A stretch of DNA of 64,000 bases, taken from positions 372,001 through 436,000 of the forward strand of contig OZ244829.1 in NCBI GenBank assembly GCA_965220415.1, in the 5' to 3' direction. Numbering within the stretch: position 1 is the first letter of the stretch; every line of letters begins with the position of its first letter. Source of the stretch: JAJDTR01 sp965220415 (GTDB taxonomy: Bacteria; Poribacteria; WGA-4E; JAJDTR01). Below are positions 8,701-17,216 of this stretch, one piece after another. A program made the position numbers and the translations under genes. Under the pieces are notes generated by a model that was given only the letters and a program-made list of their open reading frames with translations, was not told the origin of the DNA and searched no databases.

Positions 8701-9805
8701 GGCTACCATTGCAAACCACTGGCGCGGGTCAGATGCCTATTTTGGATTTGAACCTAGTACTGAGTATTCGGTGGCGACAGGCATTGGCTACGCTTTTTCC
8801 GAATTACCAATTCACATCGGTGATACCTTTACATTCGACGTGCGTGCGGAAAATGTTACTGACTTGGCAGGGTGGCAGTTTGATATCGCCTTCGACCCTG
8901 CCGTACTTCAAGCCGTTGACGTAAGCGAAGGCGACTTCCTGAAGACCGATGGCGGATCGACCTTCTTCCAGAGCGGGAGCATCGACAATGCGGGGGGTAA
9001 AATCACGGGGCTAATTGCGGGACGGATCAGTGAGGGCGGTGTGAGCGGCAGCGGCCCCGTGCTTCGCGTGAGGTTCAAGGCAAAGTCCGAAGGTGAAACG
9101 AAATTGGCACTGGAAAACTTCCTATTCGGCTCCGCCGCTAAGGAAGGTATCCCTGCGGGTCCTCTTGAAATCCACTTTACTGTTGAGGAACGGCTACTGA
9201 CCGGGGATGTCAATCGCGACGGGGTTGTCAATATTCTCGATCTCATTAGCGTCGCACAACAGTTGGGAAAACGCGTATCCGCCGATTCACCGGAAGATAT
9301 CAACGGCGATGGTGTGGTCAACATTTTTGATCTTACGCTCGTCGCACAGGGCATTGGGGGTGCCGCCGCGCCCGCAGTCGGGACAGATGCTGTCAATGCC
9401 GCGATGATAGAGTCTTGGATTGAAATGGCGCGTCTCGAAGATGACGGTTCGATTGCCTTTCGACAAGGGATTGCGAATCTCCAAAATCTGTTAACCTCGC
9501 TGGTTATTCCCAAAGAAACCGCCCTGCTCGCCAACTACCCGAACCCGTTTAATCCTGAAACGTGGATACCGTATCAGTTGGCAGTACCCGCAGAGGTCAA
9601 GTTGACAATTTATGACATGAACGGAGGGATTGTTCGGCGTTTGGACGTGGGTCATCAAGCGGCGGGTATCTATCAGAACCGCAGCCGTGCTGCGTATTGG
9701 GATGGTTACAATCAGCGTGGTGAGTCAGTCGCCAGCGGTTTATATTTCTACACGCTCAAGGCGGGAGTGTTCGCGGCGACGCGCAAGATGCTGATAAGGA
9801 AGTAG
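5753..9805 (+). CDS. Giant secreted protein A: CxxCH haem motifs, LRR, cohesin-like, dockerin-like, FlgD/T9SS-like C-terminus
   Basis: A 1350-residue protein. Signal peptide about 1-25. Residues 26-120 resemble a cytochrome c module: CLNCH at 41-45, then GNPNDSELYKRLLGP and QMPFG, as in planctomycete-type cytochromes. A second CxxCH (CIGCH) is at 407-411. Roughly residues 570-835 form about ten internalin-like leucine-rich repeats with LSPLAGLTNLQSL spacing. A carbohydrate-binding-like region follows (about 860-1010). Next come a cohesin-like domain (about 1020-1140, AGWQFDIAFDPAVLQAVDV), two dockerin-like calcium loops (GDVNRDGVVNILDL and DINGDGVVNIFDL, about 1150-1200) and a C-terminal NYPNPFNPETWIPY domain (about 1262-1350) ending GLYFYTLKAGVF...RKMLIRK. 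Probably exported and surface-attached; redox role or ligand unknown. An inverted paralogue is at 57133-61302. Confidence 0.85.
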   Translation: MYKRHLIFALMCLVSLAVGSQNLSAQSQLAQDAYAIFEASCLNCHGPDGAFRETLLMEHSELINGGSVLPGNPNDSELYKRLLGPTENGAQMPFGLPQLPAHSIETVRRWILAGAPAWTTTRITDGRFISPAEILDTIETHLNSLSSFDRAFARYFTLTHLYNAGETAEILGEYRKALNKLVNSLSWGITVTNPQPIDALDTIFYIDLRHYEWDRIDAWTKIEGVYPYHVSFDAPTQTSLHNQLGRLQTQMKCDVPSVHIDWLIATASTPPLYHELLSLPSTARELELQLDVDVVGNLQNAPGVRVWRAGFNNSGVSNHNRVVERHTSRYGAYWKSYDFAGSVGTQNILTHPLNFTHDGGEVIFNLPNGLQGYYLVDGNGLRLDEAPISIVSNPAASDPTVRNGISCIGCHTEGMKTFEDQVRAAIESNPSPPYNKAQALRLYVEQSVMDARVGEDMETYRVALEATGGTFDGVEPVSRFHEAFQAPVDAAYAAAVVGLQTDTFLERVRENTGLQNVGLLALDNPKGSVKRDTWTSSFRDIISALDYPDRVGEPPVITQPDVLPGGQVHFPDANLRAAVAEALGKSANTPITAEEMGTLSELRALNRGIQDLTGLQFATSLSRLQLGHYNGEGNQVSDLSPIAGLTELRHLILNHNLISDLSPLAGLTNLQSLVLEFNDVSDLSPVAGLINLEHIDLNVNDVSDLSPLARLVNLKYIRTWGNPFSDLSPLARLTKLEKLDICGAPLEEASLVPLAGLTRLKELYLRSNGISDISPLASLTGLERLSVSQNHISNISVLAGLTNLKWLDVFANEISDFSPLDGLRASTKIEWHANPGFPRGGPKIEGPWLWVVLPEVKLDSGFDLLAEASGNKVTEMEVATNGATVGESIGGSVWTSHNLPPTGWDNISDMLKTPVPSGAVYGTATLYSPRQQDTMMYVGAEHGLKVWLNGVLIRENRARHADDYSDFFPVTLRQGRNVLLVAVATIANHWRGSDAYFGFEPSTEYSVATGIGYAFSELPIHIGDTFTFDVRAENVTDLAGWQFDIAFDPAVLQAVDVSEGDFLKTDGGSTFFQSGSIDNAGGKITGLIAGRISEGGVSGSGPVLRVRFKAKSEGETKLALENFLFGSAAKEGIPAGPLEIHFTVEERLLTGDVNRDGVVNILDLISVAQQLGKRVSADSPEDINGDGVVNIFDLTLVAQGIGGAAAPAVGTDAVNAAMIESWIEMARLEDDGSIAFRQGIANLQNLLTSLVIPKETALLANYPNPFNPETWIPYQLAVPAEVKLTIYDMNGGIVRRLDVGHQAAGIYQNRSRAAYWDGYNQRGESVASGLYFYTLKAGVFAATRKMLIRK

Positions 9806-10732
9806 AGGTTCCTCGTTATTTCCTACAAAAAAGAGTGGACAGTTTAGGAACGGTGATCGTTGATTTATGCTTTAAGTTGCCGGGAATTGCGTGTTTTCGA
9901 GCGTCTGGTAAAGTAGCAGTCACGATCAAGTGAGATTATAGATTTCCGTACCACAATCTGTTAGATTGTGATCGCCTCTGTACGACTATAGAGGTCTCAT
10001 CTCCGAATCGGCGACCTGCTGGTGCCGTGTAAGTCGTATTAGAACCATAATTGTCGGGGAAACAAGCTCAATTTTACTCAACAGAAGGATCAAGCGAGCG
10101 AATAGGGAGTGCGATAGTAAATCCCTCAAGCGACTGGATAAGGAGCGCGATAGAGATCCCTTAACTGACTGGATAAGGAAGGATCAACCGAGTGAATAAC
10201 GAGCGATCAACTGAACGGATAGTGAAGGCGATAGAGATCCCATAGCTAATCCTGATAGAGATCCCGTAATCCGTGTAATCCGTTTAATCAGTGAAAATCC
10301 GTGATTCAGACAATCACCAACTCGCCGATTTTCCCTTTTAGGAGGATTTTCTCTTCGATAGTTGGGTTTCGCTATAGCTGAATTCCCGTGAAAGCCGAAT
10401 AGAACATTGTTGTAGCCGCTCAACCCAACCTACATGCTGTCGAGTGGTTTGCAAAATGGATGGTGGGCAAGGGAGTTCTATCGCACTCACTATTCATTCG
10501 CTTGGTCTCACCCTACGAATGAGTCACTTTACATTCAGATCCGTTCCACGTGCTGATGACATACCGGTTGACAGCGACCCACAGGTATGCTATACTGCGA
10601 TTCTTGCAAAATAGGTTGGGCGGGTTAGTGGAATCTACGCTTTAATAATCTGGCATCCCTATATCACAGACTGAAAACAACCTATTGCTAAAAGGACAAA
10701 TTTAGGATACGCATGAACAGGGAGATATAGCT
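9806..10732. other. Gene-free region with micro-cassette array
   Basis: No credible gene. It contains a head-to-tail array of ATCAA...ATCCC cassettes and partial cassettes at 10089-10265. A CCGTGTAATCCGTTTAATC segment (about 10268-10310) is also found at 54958 and 55256. CAACCCAACCTACATG is at about 10421. A reverse-oriented cassette at about 10470-10507 sits inside a GGTGGGCA...CACCCTAC hairpin. The last ~200 bp upstream of the SDR gene show no recognised element. Confidence 0.6.
10089..10265 (+). repeat. Array of ATCAA...ATCCC micro-cassettes
   Basis: About five consecutive units or part units share ATCAA, then GATAAGGAGCGCGATAGAG and ATCCC, with variable middle sequence and truncations. 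It is the longest run of this element in the window. Confidence 0.7.
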
Positions 10733-11539
10733 ATGACACAAATGTTCGATCTTTCCGGTCGAGTTGCCGTTGTATCGGGCGCCGCCAGCGGAATGGGTCG
10801 CGCCATGTCGCTGGCACTGGGGGAGGCAGGCGCCGACTTGATGCTTCTCGACATAAATTTGCAAGGCGCGGAGAAAACTGCCGGTGAAATAGAATCAATG
10901 GGACCCCGTGCCGTCCCGGTGAACTGTAACGTGTCCCGTCCGGACGAAATTCGAGCCATGTTTGCGCAACTCGACAACGAATTCGGTCGTGTTGACTTTT
11001 TGGGAAACGTCGCCGGCGAAGCCGTACGCAAGAAGCCGGAGGATATCTCCCTTGACGATGTGGAGTGGACGTGGCGTAATCTCGTCTACGGACGGTTCTG
11101 TTGCTCCCAAGAAGCGGGATGGCGTATGCTTGCTGCGGGAAGAGGCAGTATCGTCAGTCTGGGTTCGCTCGCCAGCATTACGGGCATGGGTCGTGGACAC
11201 ATCGCCTACAGCATGGCGATGGGAGCGGTTGTTCAAATGACGAGGGAACTGAGCACCGAGTGGTCGGGACGCGGTGTGCGCGTGAACGCAATCTTGCCCG
11301 CCCAAGTATTGAACCCGGGGCTGCAAGCGCGAATTGACAAGGATCCGCGTATCAAGGAACGATTCCTTAGTGGCATTCCGAGAGGGCGGTTCGGCAGTCC
11401 TGACGACATCCGCGGTCTTTCGGTTTTATTGGCATCAGATGCGTCGTCATGGATTACCGGGGCGATTATCCCGATGGATGGCGGTAACCTTGCTATGAAC
11501 GCGGGCGGATCGGTCGGTACCGAAGTATTTAAGGAGTGA
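10733..11539 (+). CDS. SDR-family oxidoreductase lacking the YxxxK lysine
   Basis: A 268-residue classical short-chain dehydrogenase. The cofactor site SGAASGMGRAM is at 15-25 and an NVAG variant of NNAG at 92-95. The catalytic region around Ser145 is followed by Tyr159, but the position four residues after it is Met163 (AYSMAMGAVV) instead of Lys. This Lys is normally essential for ribose binding and for lowering the Tyr pKa. The C-terminus is normal (RVNAILPAQV, FGSPDDIRGLSVLLASDASSWITGAIIPMDGG). It is preceded by GGGAGAT and lies 2 nt before the E1 gene, so it is the first gene of an SDR-E1-E2 operon. The family is certain; whether this copy is catalytically active is doubtful, and it may be impaired, non-canonical or changed by a single base. 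Confidence 0.9.
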   Translation: MTQMFDLSGRVAVVSGAASGMGRAMSLALGEAGADLMLLDINLQGAEKTAGEIESMGPRAVPVNCNVSRPDEIRAMFAQLDNEFGRVDFLGNVAGEAVRKKPEDISLDDVEWTWRNLVYGRFCCSQEAGWRMLAAGRGSIVSLGSLASITGMGRGHIAYSMAMGAVVQMTRELSTEWSGRGVRVNAILPAQVLNPGLQARIDKDPRIKERFLSGIPRGRFGSPDDIRGLSVLLASDASSWITGAIIPMDGGNLAMNAGGSVGTEVFKE

Positions 11540-11541
11540 GA

Positions 11542-13542
11542 ATGGAAGTACAACGAGAAAATTCGGGTTTAAACAAAACCGACGCGCTTGACTGTTATCG
11601 CACGATGCAGTTAATTCGGCAGTCTGAAGAACAGCTTGCCAGATCTCATCAGCGTGGTCTGGTGCACGGCGCATGTCACACCTATGTTGGCGAGGAGGCT
11701 ATTGCGGCGGGTGTCTTTGCCCATTTGCGGGTAGACGATGTTGTTTTTAGTACGCATCGCGGTCATGGCCACGCGTTAGCCAAGGGCCTCCATCCGAGAG
11801 AACTGATTGCGGAACTGTACGGACGGGAAACCGGCTGTTCGCAAGGGCGCGGCGGCAGTATGCATCTGTTCAAGCCGGAAATAGGGCTGATGGGGACGAG
11901 CGGCATCGTTGGGCCGTGTATTCTGCAAGCGTGCGGCGGCGGCTACACCTTCAAAATCAAGAAAACCGACAATGTCGCGGTGGCGTGTTTTGGCGATGGC
12001 GGCGTCAACAACGGCGCATTCCACGAAGGATTGAACATGGCGAGCATTTGGGATTTGCCCGTCATATTCGTCTGCGAAAACAACCAGTTCGCCACCGAAG
12101 TGCCGTTTGAGTATGCGAGCGGGATTCCCGATGTCGGTCGACGCGCCTCGAACTATGGATTGGCAGGTTACGAGGTTGATGGGAATGATGTCTTGGCGAT
12201 TCATCGAATCGCCGGGGAGGCGATTGAGCGAGCTCGCAGCGGCGGCGGCGCGACGTTAATCGAATGCAAGACCTACCGGACGCGGGCACATGCCGAAGGT
12301 ATGGGAGATTTCACCTATCGTACGCGGGAAGATGTTGACGAATGGAAGACGCGGTGCCCCATACAGCGACTGCGGGGAACGCTAATAGGCAAAGGAACGG
12401 CCGATGCCGCGGAGTTGGACGCCATTGAAGAGGAGATTCGGGAGTTGGTTGCCGAGTCGCACAAATTTGCCGAGGCAAGCAGCTATCCGGATGGGAAAAC
12501 CGCGACGCACCACGTGTATTCCGAACCTGCCAGCGATTCGATTTCGGAGCCACCCTCCAAAGGAGATCGCGAGACAACGTATGTTGGCGCGACGCTCGAA
12601 GCGCTTGACGCGGCCATGGCGGAAGACGATACTATATTTGTCATGGGAGAGGGGGTCGGTGTCCGCGGCGGCAATTTCATGACAACCTACGGCTTATTCG
12701 AGAAATACGGCGCGGATAGGTTATGCGATACGCCAATCTGCGAGCGTGGATTTGTCGGGCTTGCCGGCGGCTCTGCGATGTCAGGCACCCGACCGGTCAT
12801 AGATTGCATGTTTTTTGATTTCATTAACGATAGTTTCGGGGAACTCATCAACCAGATTGCCAAAATGCAATACATGAGCAGCGGCCGGTTGAAGATGCCG
12901 GTTCTCGTGCGAGGCTGTGTCGGGATTGGGCATTCGGCGGCGACCCACCATTCGGGCAACTATCACTCCATCTATTCCCAGATTCCGGGATTGCGCGTCG
13001 TTATGCCAGCCACCCCGTATGATGCCAAAGGTATGTTTATGCACGCGCTTCGATGCACCGATCCGGTACTGTTTCTTGAGCATCGGGAGCTAATGGCAAT
13101 TAAGGGACCTGTGCCCGAGGAGACGTATGAGGTTCCGTTTGGAAAGGCAACCGTTGTTCGCGAAGGAACGGACGCCACAGTCGTCGCACTGGCGTTGATG
13201 CGTCATCACACGGAAAAGGTTGCAGAACGGTTGGCAAGTGAAGATGTGTCTGTGGAGATTATAGATCCGCGAACCGTCTCACCGCTGGATCTGGAGACGA
13301 TTCTGGCGTCAGTGCATAAAACCGGGCGTCTTTTGGTCGTAGACGAAGTTTTTGCGCCGTGCAGCATGGCATCTGAAATCGCGGCGCGAGTGGCGGATAT
13401 CGGTTTCAACGACCTTGATGCGCCGGTCAAGTGTTTGAACGGCGCATTTGCCCCGACACCGTATAGTCCCACGTTGGAGAAGGAAGTGGTCCCAAACGTT
13501 GACAGTATTGAACATGCGATTCGAGACTTGCTCGCCGAATAA
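11542..13542 (+). CDS. Fused alpha-beta E1 subunit of a 2-oxoacid/acetoin-type dehydrogenase
   Basis: A 666-residue protein. ATG at 11542 follows AAGGAG with 5-nt spacing; an in-frame GTG at 11536 would overlap the SDR stop. The N-terminal half is E1-alpha, with GHGHALAKG and GRGGSMHLF. Its thiamine diphosphate motif starts with GDG at 151 and continues NNGAFHEGLNMASIW...CENN. From about residue 344 it is E1-beta: TYVGATLEALDAAM, CDTPICERGFVGLAGGSAM, THHSGNYHSIYSQIPGL and PRTVSPLDLE. In many bacteria the two halves are separate genes; natural fusions are known in this family. It decarboxylates a 2-oxoacid or cleaves acetoin with ThDP and passes the acyl group to E2. E2 lies 12 nt downstream. 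No E3 (dihydrolipoamide dehydrogenase) is in the window. Confidence 0.92.
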   Translation: MEVQRENSGLNKTDALDCYRTMQLIRQSEEQLARSHQRGLVHGACHTYVGEEAIAAGVFAHLRVDDVVFSTHRGHGHALAKGLHPRELIAELYGRETGCSQGRGGSMHLFKPEIGLMGTSGIVGPCILQACGGGYTFKIKKTDNVAVACFGDGGVNNGAFHEGLNMASIWDLPVIFVCENNQFATEVPFEYASGIPDVGRRASNYGLAGYEVDGNDVLAIHRIAGEAIERARSGGGATLIECKTYRTRAHAEGMGDFTYRTREDVDEWKTRCPIQRLRGTLIGKGTADAAELDAIEEEIRELVAESHKFAEASSYPDGKTATHHVYSEPASDSISEPPSKGDRETTYVGATLEALDAAMAEDDTIFVMGEGVGVRGGNFMTTYGLFEKYGADRLCDTPICERGFVGLAGGSAMSGTRPVIDCMFFDFINDSFGELINQIAKMQYMSSGRLKMPVLVRGCVGIGHSAATHHSGNYHSIYSQIPGLRVVMPATPYDAKGMFMHALRCTDPVLFLEHRELMAIKGPVPEETYEVPFGKATVVREGTDATVVALALMRHHTEKVAERLASEDVSVEIIDPRTVSPLDLETILASVHKTGRLLVVDEVFAPCSMASEIAARVADIGFNDLDAPVKCLNGAFAPTPYSPTLEKEVVPNVDSIEHAIRDLLAE

Positions 13543-13554
13543 TGAGGTGAATTG

Positions 13555-14802
13555 ATGGCAATTGAGATTGTTGTACCACGCCTTGGTTGGTCTATGGACG
13601 AAGGTACGTTTGTGGAGTGGTTGAAACAGGATGGCGAGAAAGTTGAAGCGGGCGAGATGCTATTTGTCTTGGAAGGCGAAAAGGCGTCGCAAGAGATTGA
13701 GTCCTTCGATGCGGGAATTCTGCGAATACCGCCCGATGCGCCGCAGCCCGGCGACGAGGTTGTCGTGAGCCAGTTGCTTGCTTACTTGGTGGAGGATGGT
13801 GAAACCCCTCCGTTCGAGTTGGAGGGAGCCGCCGCACCGAAAGCCCCCGAACCGCTTCCTAAGGAGGAACCGTCGGCTCAATCAGCAACACCTGCCCCGG
13901 TGCCGGAAACTCAAGTACCTGAACCGGCTACTTCTCCTCCCGCCAAAAGAACTGCAATTACTCCCCGCGCGCGACGCGTCGCACGCGAGTTGGGAGTTGA
14001 TTGGTCGGGGCTGCGGGGAACCGGTGTCGGCGGCCGTATTCGAGAAGAGGACATCAGAACAGCCGCTCGTGAATCGAAACCGCCTGCTCCTGTTGAAGCT
14101 CCGCCCACTGCGGTGCCAGGAAAATCTGTTCCGATTACGCGCATACGCCAAACTATCGCCGATCGAATGGTCGCCGGAGTTAATGAGGCTGCCCCTGTAA
14201 CCATTACGACAAAAGTGGATGCCTCCGGCTTAGTGGCATTACGTGATCGCTTCAAGGCTTCCGATCAGTACGAGATTGTCCCAACTTATACTGACATGGT
14301 GCTGAAGCTCGCTGCAATTGCGGTAGGTGAACATCCGATGATCACCGCGCAGTGGCGCGATGACGGGATTTTCATTCCGGAGGATATCAATATTGCGTTC
14401 GCCGTTGACACGGAGAACGGCTTGCTTGCGCCGGTGATTTTCGACGTGCCGCAGAAGAGTTTATCAAAAATTGCCGCTGAATCGCGAGAAATAGTTGATT
14501 CCGCACGAAAGGGGGAGCTGAAAGCCGATCAGTTGCAGAACGGTGTTTTTACGATAACGAATCTGGGTGGCTACGGTATTGACTCCTTCACTCCAATCAT
14601 CAATCTTCCGCAATCTGCCATCTTGGGTGTCGGCCGTATTGTTCGCGAACCGGTTGTCGTGGGCGACGAGGTCGTCGCTGGAGAGGTGATGTCGTTGAGC
14701 CTGACGTTTGATCACCGGGTAATTGATGGCGCCCCGGCGGCACAATTTTTGGAAAGGGTTTGTCAGCTCTTGGCGGAGCCCGTGCTGTCGCTAATCGGAT
14801 GA
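13555..14802 (+). CDS. Dihydrolipoamide acyltransferase E2
   Basis: A 415-residue protein. ATG at 13555 is chosen over TTG at 13552 because of GAGGTGA at 13544-13550. The lipoyl domain (1-80) has its lipoylation lysine at Lys43 in EGEKASQE. A Pro/Ala-rich linker (about 90-130) leads to the peripheral subunit-binding domain (about 133-170, ITPRARRVARELGVDW...GTGVGGRIREEDI). The catalytic domain (about 190-415) ends with TFDHRVIDGAPAAQFLE, which holds the HxxxDG active site. It accepts the acyl group from E1 and transfers it to CoA. It is translationally close to the fused E1. The acyl substrate (acetyl from acetoin or pyruvate, or branched-chain) cannot be settled from sequence alone. Confidence 0.92.
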   Translation: MAIEIVVPRLGWSMDEGTFVEWLKQDGEKVEAGEMLFVLEGEKASQEIESFDAGILRIPPDAPQPGDEVVVSQLLAYLVEDGETPPFELEGAAAPKAPEPLPKEEPSAQSATPAPVPETQVPEPATSPPAKRTAITPRARRVARELGVDWSGLRGTGVGGRIREEDIRTAARESKPPAPVEAPPTAVPGKSVPITRIRQTIADRMVAGVNEAAPVTITTKVDASGLVALRDRFKASDQYEIVPTYTDMVLKLAAIAVGEHPMITAQWRDDGIFIPEDINIAFAVDTENGLLAPVIFDVPQKSLSKIAAESREIVDSARKGELKADQLQNGVFTITNLGGYGIDSFTPIINLPQSAILGVGRIVREPVVVGDEVVAGEVMSLSLTFDHRVIDGAPAAQFLERVCQLLAEPVLSLIG

Positions 14803-15100
14803 TGTCGTGGTTTGAGCGAGAGACTGTTTTGAGGTTTAGTTGTAGCGTGGGATCAAACGAATGGATAGTGGGTGCGATAGGAATCCCCTGCCCACCATTT
14901 TTCGTAGGGGGCGCGGGGATCTCTATTGAGGTCGCTTTTCGCTCCTTTGATCGCACCTTACAAGGAATGGTGGGCAGTGCCCACCCTACAAATGTACAAA
15001 GTCGAACTTACATTAGAGCAGCGAGCGGGTCTGGATCTGTCAATCCAGACGGAGCAGGAGACGCATGTGACGGAACAGGCATAGAAGCTGGTGTACACCT
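14803..15100. repeat. Intergenic hairpin repeats
   Basis: A 37-bp micro-cassette at 14852-14888 is inserted in a GTAGCGTGGG...TGCCCACC hairpin. An intact GGTGGGCAGTGCCCACC hairpin in reverse orientation is at 14967-14991. Together they form a long inverted pair between the convergent E2 and parvulin genes and could serve as a bidirectional transcript end. Confidence 0.6.
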
Positions 15101-16936
15101 CTACAATGATTCCGGAATTCGGTCTGGGAACGTTTTAACTTGCGCTGTTTCGCGTAGTCGGCTTAACCACTCCTCGGTAAGGTCTTGGCGTGCTCGGCGC
15201 TCAGCGTCTTTCGCCACGCGTTTACGCAGGCGCTCCTCTTCAAATTCTGGCTGGCGTGCCTCGCGAAACTCCTCCTTTCGAAAGATTAGGAAATACCGCT
15301 CTCCCTCAACTTTGATTGGGAATACCTGCTTTATCATTTCGCCGACCTCAAGCGCAAAAGCGGCATCGGCGAAAGACTTTGCTCTTTCAATGTACGATGC
15401 GTGTGTGAAGAAACCGGTGTCGCCCGGTCTCCTCGGATTTGACCCCGGTCCCACCGTTAGTTCCCCCCTGTCCGATAATTCGGTAGCAATCTCGCCCATA
15501 TCTTCCCCCGCCCGAATCCGTTGGAAGACTTGCTCCGCCAACTCTTTGCTCTGTAGTGTAATGCACGTAAGGCGTACCTTCTCCGGTTGAAAATAGTCTA
15601 CCTTGTGTTTCTCATAGTAACGCCGGTAGTCCTCTTCGGTTAGTCGGAGTTTCTGATTGATTTCCAGCTCAGTTACCTTATCGATCAGCACTTTGTGCTG
15701 ATAGTCTCTAACCAAGGCAACAACCTTGGCGTCTTCATCAATTCTCATATTCTTGGCGAGGCATAACATTAAGCGGCTCTCCGCCATGAGATTCACATAT
15801 TCTTCAATTCCCGCCTTGCCCTTATATTTCTCTTTAGCAAAATCAGGCAGGCCGTCAAGCTCATGTTTTATCTCTGTCAGCGTAAGTTGCTGCGTGCCGT
15901 TGCATTCAAATTTGGCAATTACCGTTTTGTCAGCTTCGCTAGATTCAATTTTCGCCGTGCCGGATTGGGCACCGTCCGTGGCAAATGCGTCAGGAAGCCA
16001 ATCTGGATAGATAATGAACTTGGCCCGATCGCGGATTATATTCATCCACTGTCCGAAGCGTAGGCGTTTTTTCTCTTCACCCATTCTCCGTCTAATGTCT
16101 TCTCGCACTTCATCGAAGGGTTTTTGCCGTTCGGGAATGTAGTCATCTTTACGGAAAATCATGTAATAAATTACGTTGTCGACTTCGATCTCAAAAATCT
16201 CCCGAGTCATTTCGCCCATCTCCAGCGCGAATACGGCGTCAGTAAACTCCTTCCAGCGTGGATAATCGGTCTGGGCAAAAAGACGTATTTTGCCCGGTTC
16301 GGACTCGGTATCACCGGGGCCCGTTAGCTCCCCCTTCCTTGACAGTTCTACCGCCAATTCCGCGATGTCCCTGCCATTTTTTATCTCGTCCAACACCTCT
16401 TGCGCGCGGTGTCTGCTGGTAAGGCTGATACAGGTGGCGTGAGACTCGGCTTTCGCTACGTAATCGTCTTGGTGGGTCTCATAATACGCCTTGAGCTCTG
16501 CTTTGGTATAAAAGACTTTCTCATCGACTTCAATCTCTATCAAGCGCCGCACCATTTGTTGTTCTTGATATTCCTTTACCAATTTTAGCAAAGATGCATC
16601 TGTGTCCAAGTTTCTACCGGTAGCGTCTAGGATTTTTAGTTTTTCGTCCGTAAGTTCCTCAAGATATTCCACCACGTTCTTTTTGGATACGAGTTCATCA
16701 CGACGGTTTCTCGGCAGTTTGTTGATGGCTAACTTTAGATCGGCGAGCGAGATGTGATGTTGGACATCCTCCCACTCGTATTGTGCAAGGATGACGCGGC
16801 TATCGGGCGCATCTGCAGTGGCATAGATAAGCCACGAAGTTTGGTGGACGACGTATCCGAGTGTCAGGAATAGAAGCAAAGCGTTAGACGATTTTTTCAT
16901 GGAAAGTTTTTTCCAGTGCCTAGGTTCTGTTGACAT
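15101..16936 (-). CDS. Secreted tandem-parvulin (PpiC/SurA-like) peptidyl-prolyl isomerase
   Basis: A 611-residue protein with an N-terminal hydrophobic segment (SSNALLLFLTLGYVVH). A second ATG 12 codons in (16900) gives a better-shaped signal peptide and may be the true start; neither has a strong Shine-Dalgarno. The body is a duplication. Each half has a helical SurA-N-like region with an EEL/EYL-type helix and a LVxxYQxxxL stretch. Each then has a parvulin domain: about 140-265 (ESHATCISLTSRHRAQEVLDEI...FTDAVFALEMGEMTREIFEIEV) and about 440-570 (VRLTCITLQSKELAEQVFQRI...FADAAFALEVGEMIKQVFPIKV). Such proteins assist folding of exported proteins in the periplasm. It has no operon partner; E2 is convergent. 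Confidence 0.85.
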   Translation of the reverse strand: MSTEPRHWKKLSMKKSSNALLLFLTLGYVVHQTSWLIYATADAPDSRVILAQYEWEDVQHHISLADLKLAINKLPRNRRDELVSKKNVVEYLEELTDEKLKILDATGRNLDTDASLLKLVKEYQEQQMVRRLIEIEVDEKVFYTKAELKAYYETHQDDYVAKAESHATCISLTSRHRAQEVLDEIKNGRDIAELAVELSRKGELTGPGDTESEPGKIRLFAQTDYPRWKEFTDAVFALEMGEMTREIFEIEVDNVIYYMIFRKDDYIPERQKPFDEVREDIRRRMGEEKKRLRFGQWMNIIRDRAKFIIYPDWLPDAFATDGAQSGTAKIESSEADKTVIAKFECNGTQQLTLTEIKHELDGLPDFAKEKYKGKAGIEEYVNLMAESRLMLCLAKNMRIDEDAKVVALVRDYQHKVLIDKVTELEINQKLRLTEEDYRRYYEKHKVDYFQPEKVRLTCITLQSKELAEQVFQRIRAGEDMGEIATELSDRGELTVGPGSNPRRPGDTGFFTHASYIERAKSFADAAFALEVGEMIKQVFPIKVEGERYFLIFRKEEFREARQPEFEEERLRKRVAKDAERRARQDLTEEWLSRLRETAQVKTFPDRIPESL

Positions 16937-17216
16937 TTATGTAAGGCGTGTCCATAATTCGCCGATGGTTGCCAATCGTAGGGGCGAGGATCAAGCGAGT
17001 GATAAGCGAGTGATCAAATGAGATCAAGCGACTGAATAAGGAGCGCGATAGGGATCCTTATAGCGAATGCGATAGAGTTCCCATAAAGATCTTTCCTCGT
17101 CCAACGGGTTGGGAGACCCCACCCCTACGAACCGACATGTGTCTGTGCACCGCTCTTGATTGTCCGGTTGCGATGAAATGTCAACACGCCCTAATGGTGT
17201 CACCCTATTTTGAAGG
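16937..17216 (+). repeat. Intergenic micro-cassette cluster
   Basis: Several full and truncated ATCAA...ATCCC cassettes lie head to tail at 16990-17092 (ATCAAGCGAGTGATAAG, ATCAAATGAG, ATCAAGCGACTGAATAAGG, GCGATAGGGATCC, GCGATAGAG). No gene. Confidence 0.6.

Noticed and set aside
10184..10423. 79-codon minus-strand frame
   Set aside because: It consists of the micro-cassette array and CCGTGTAATCCG repeat; no coding signature.
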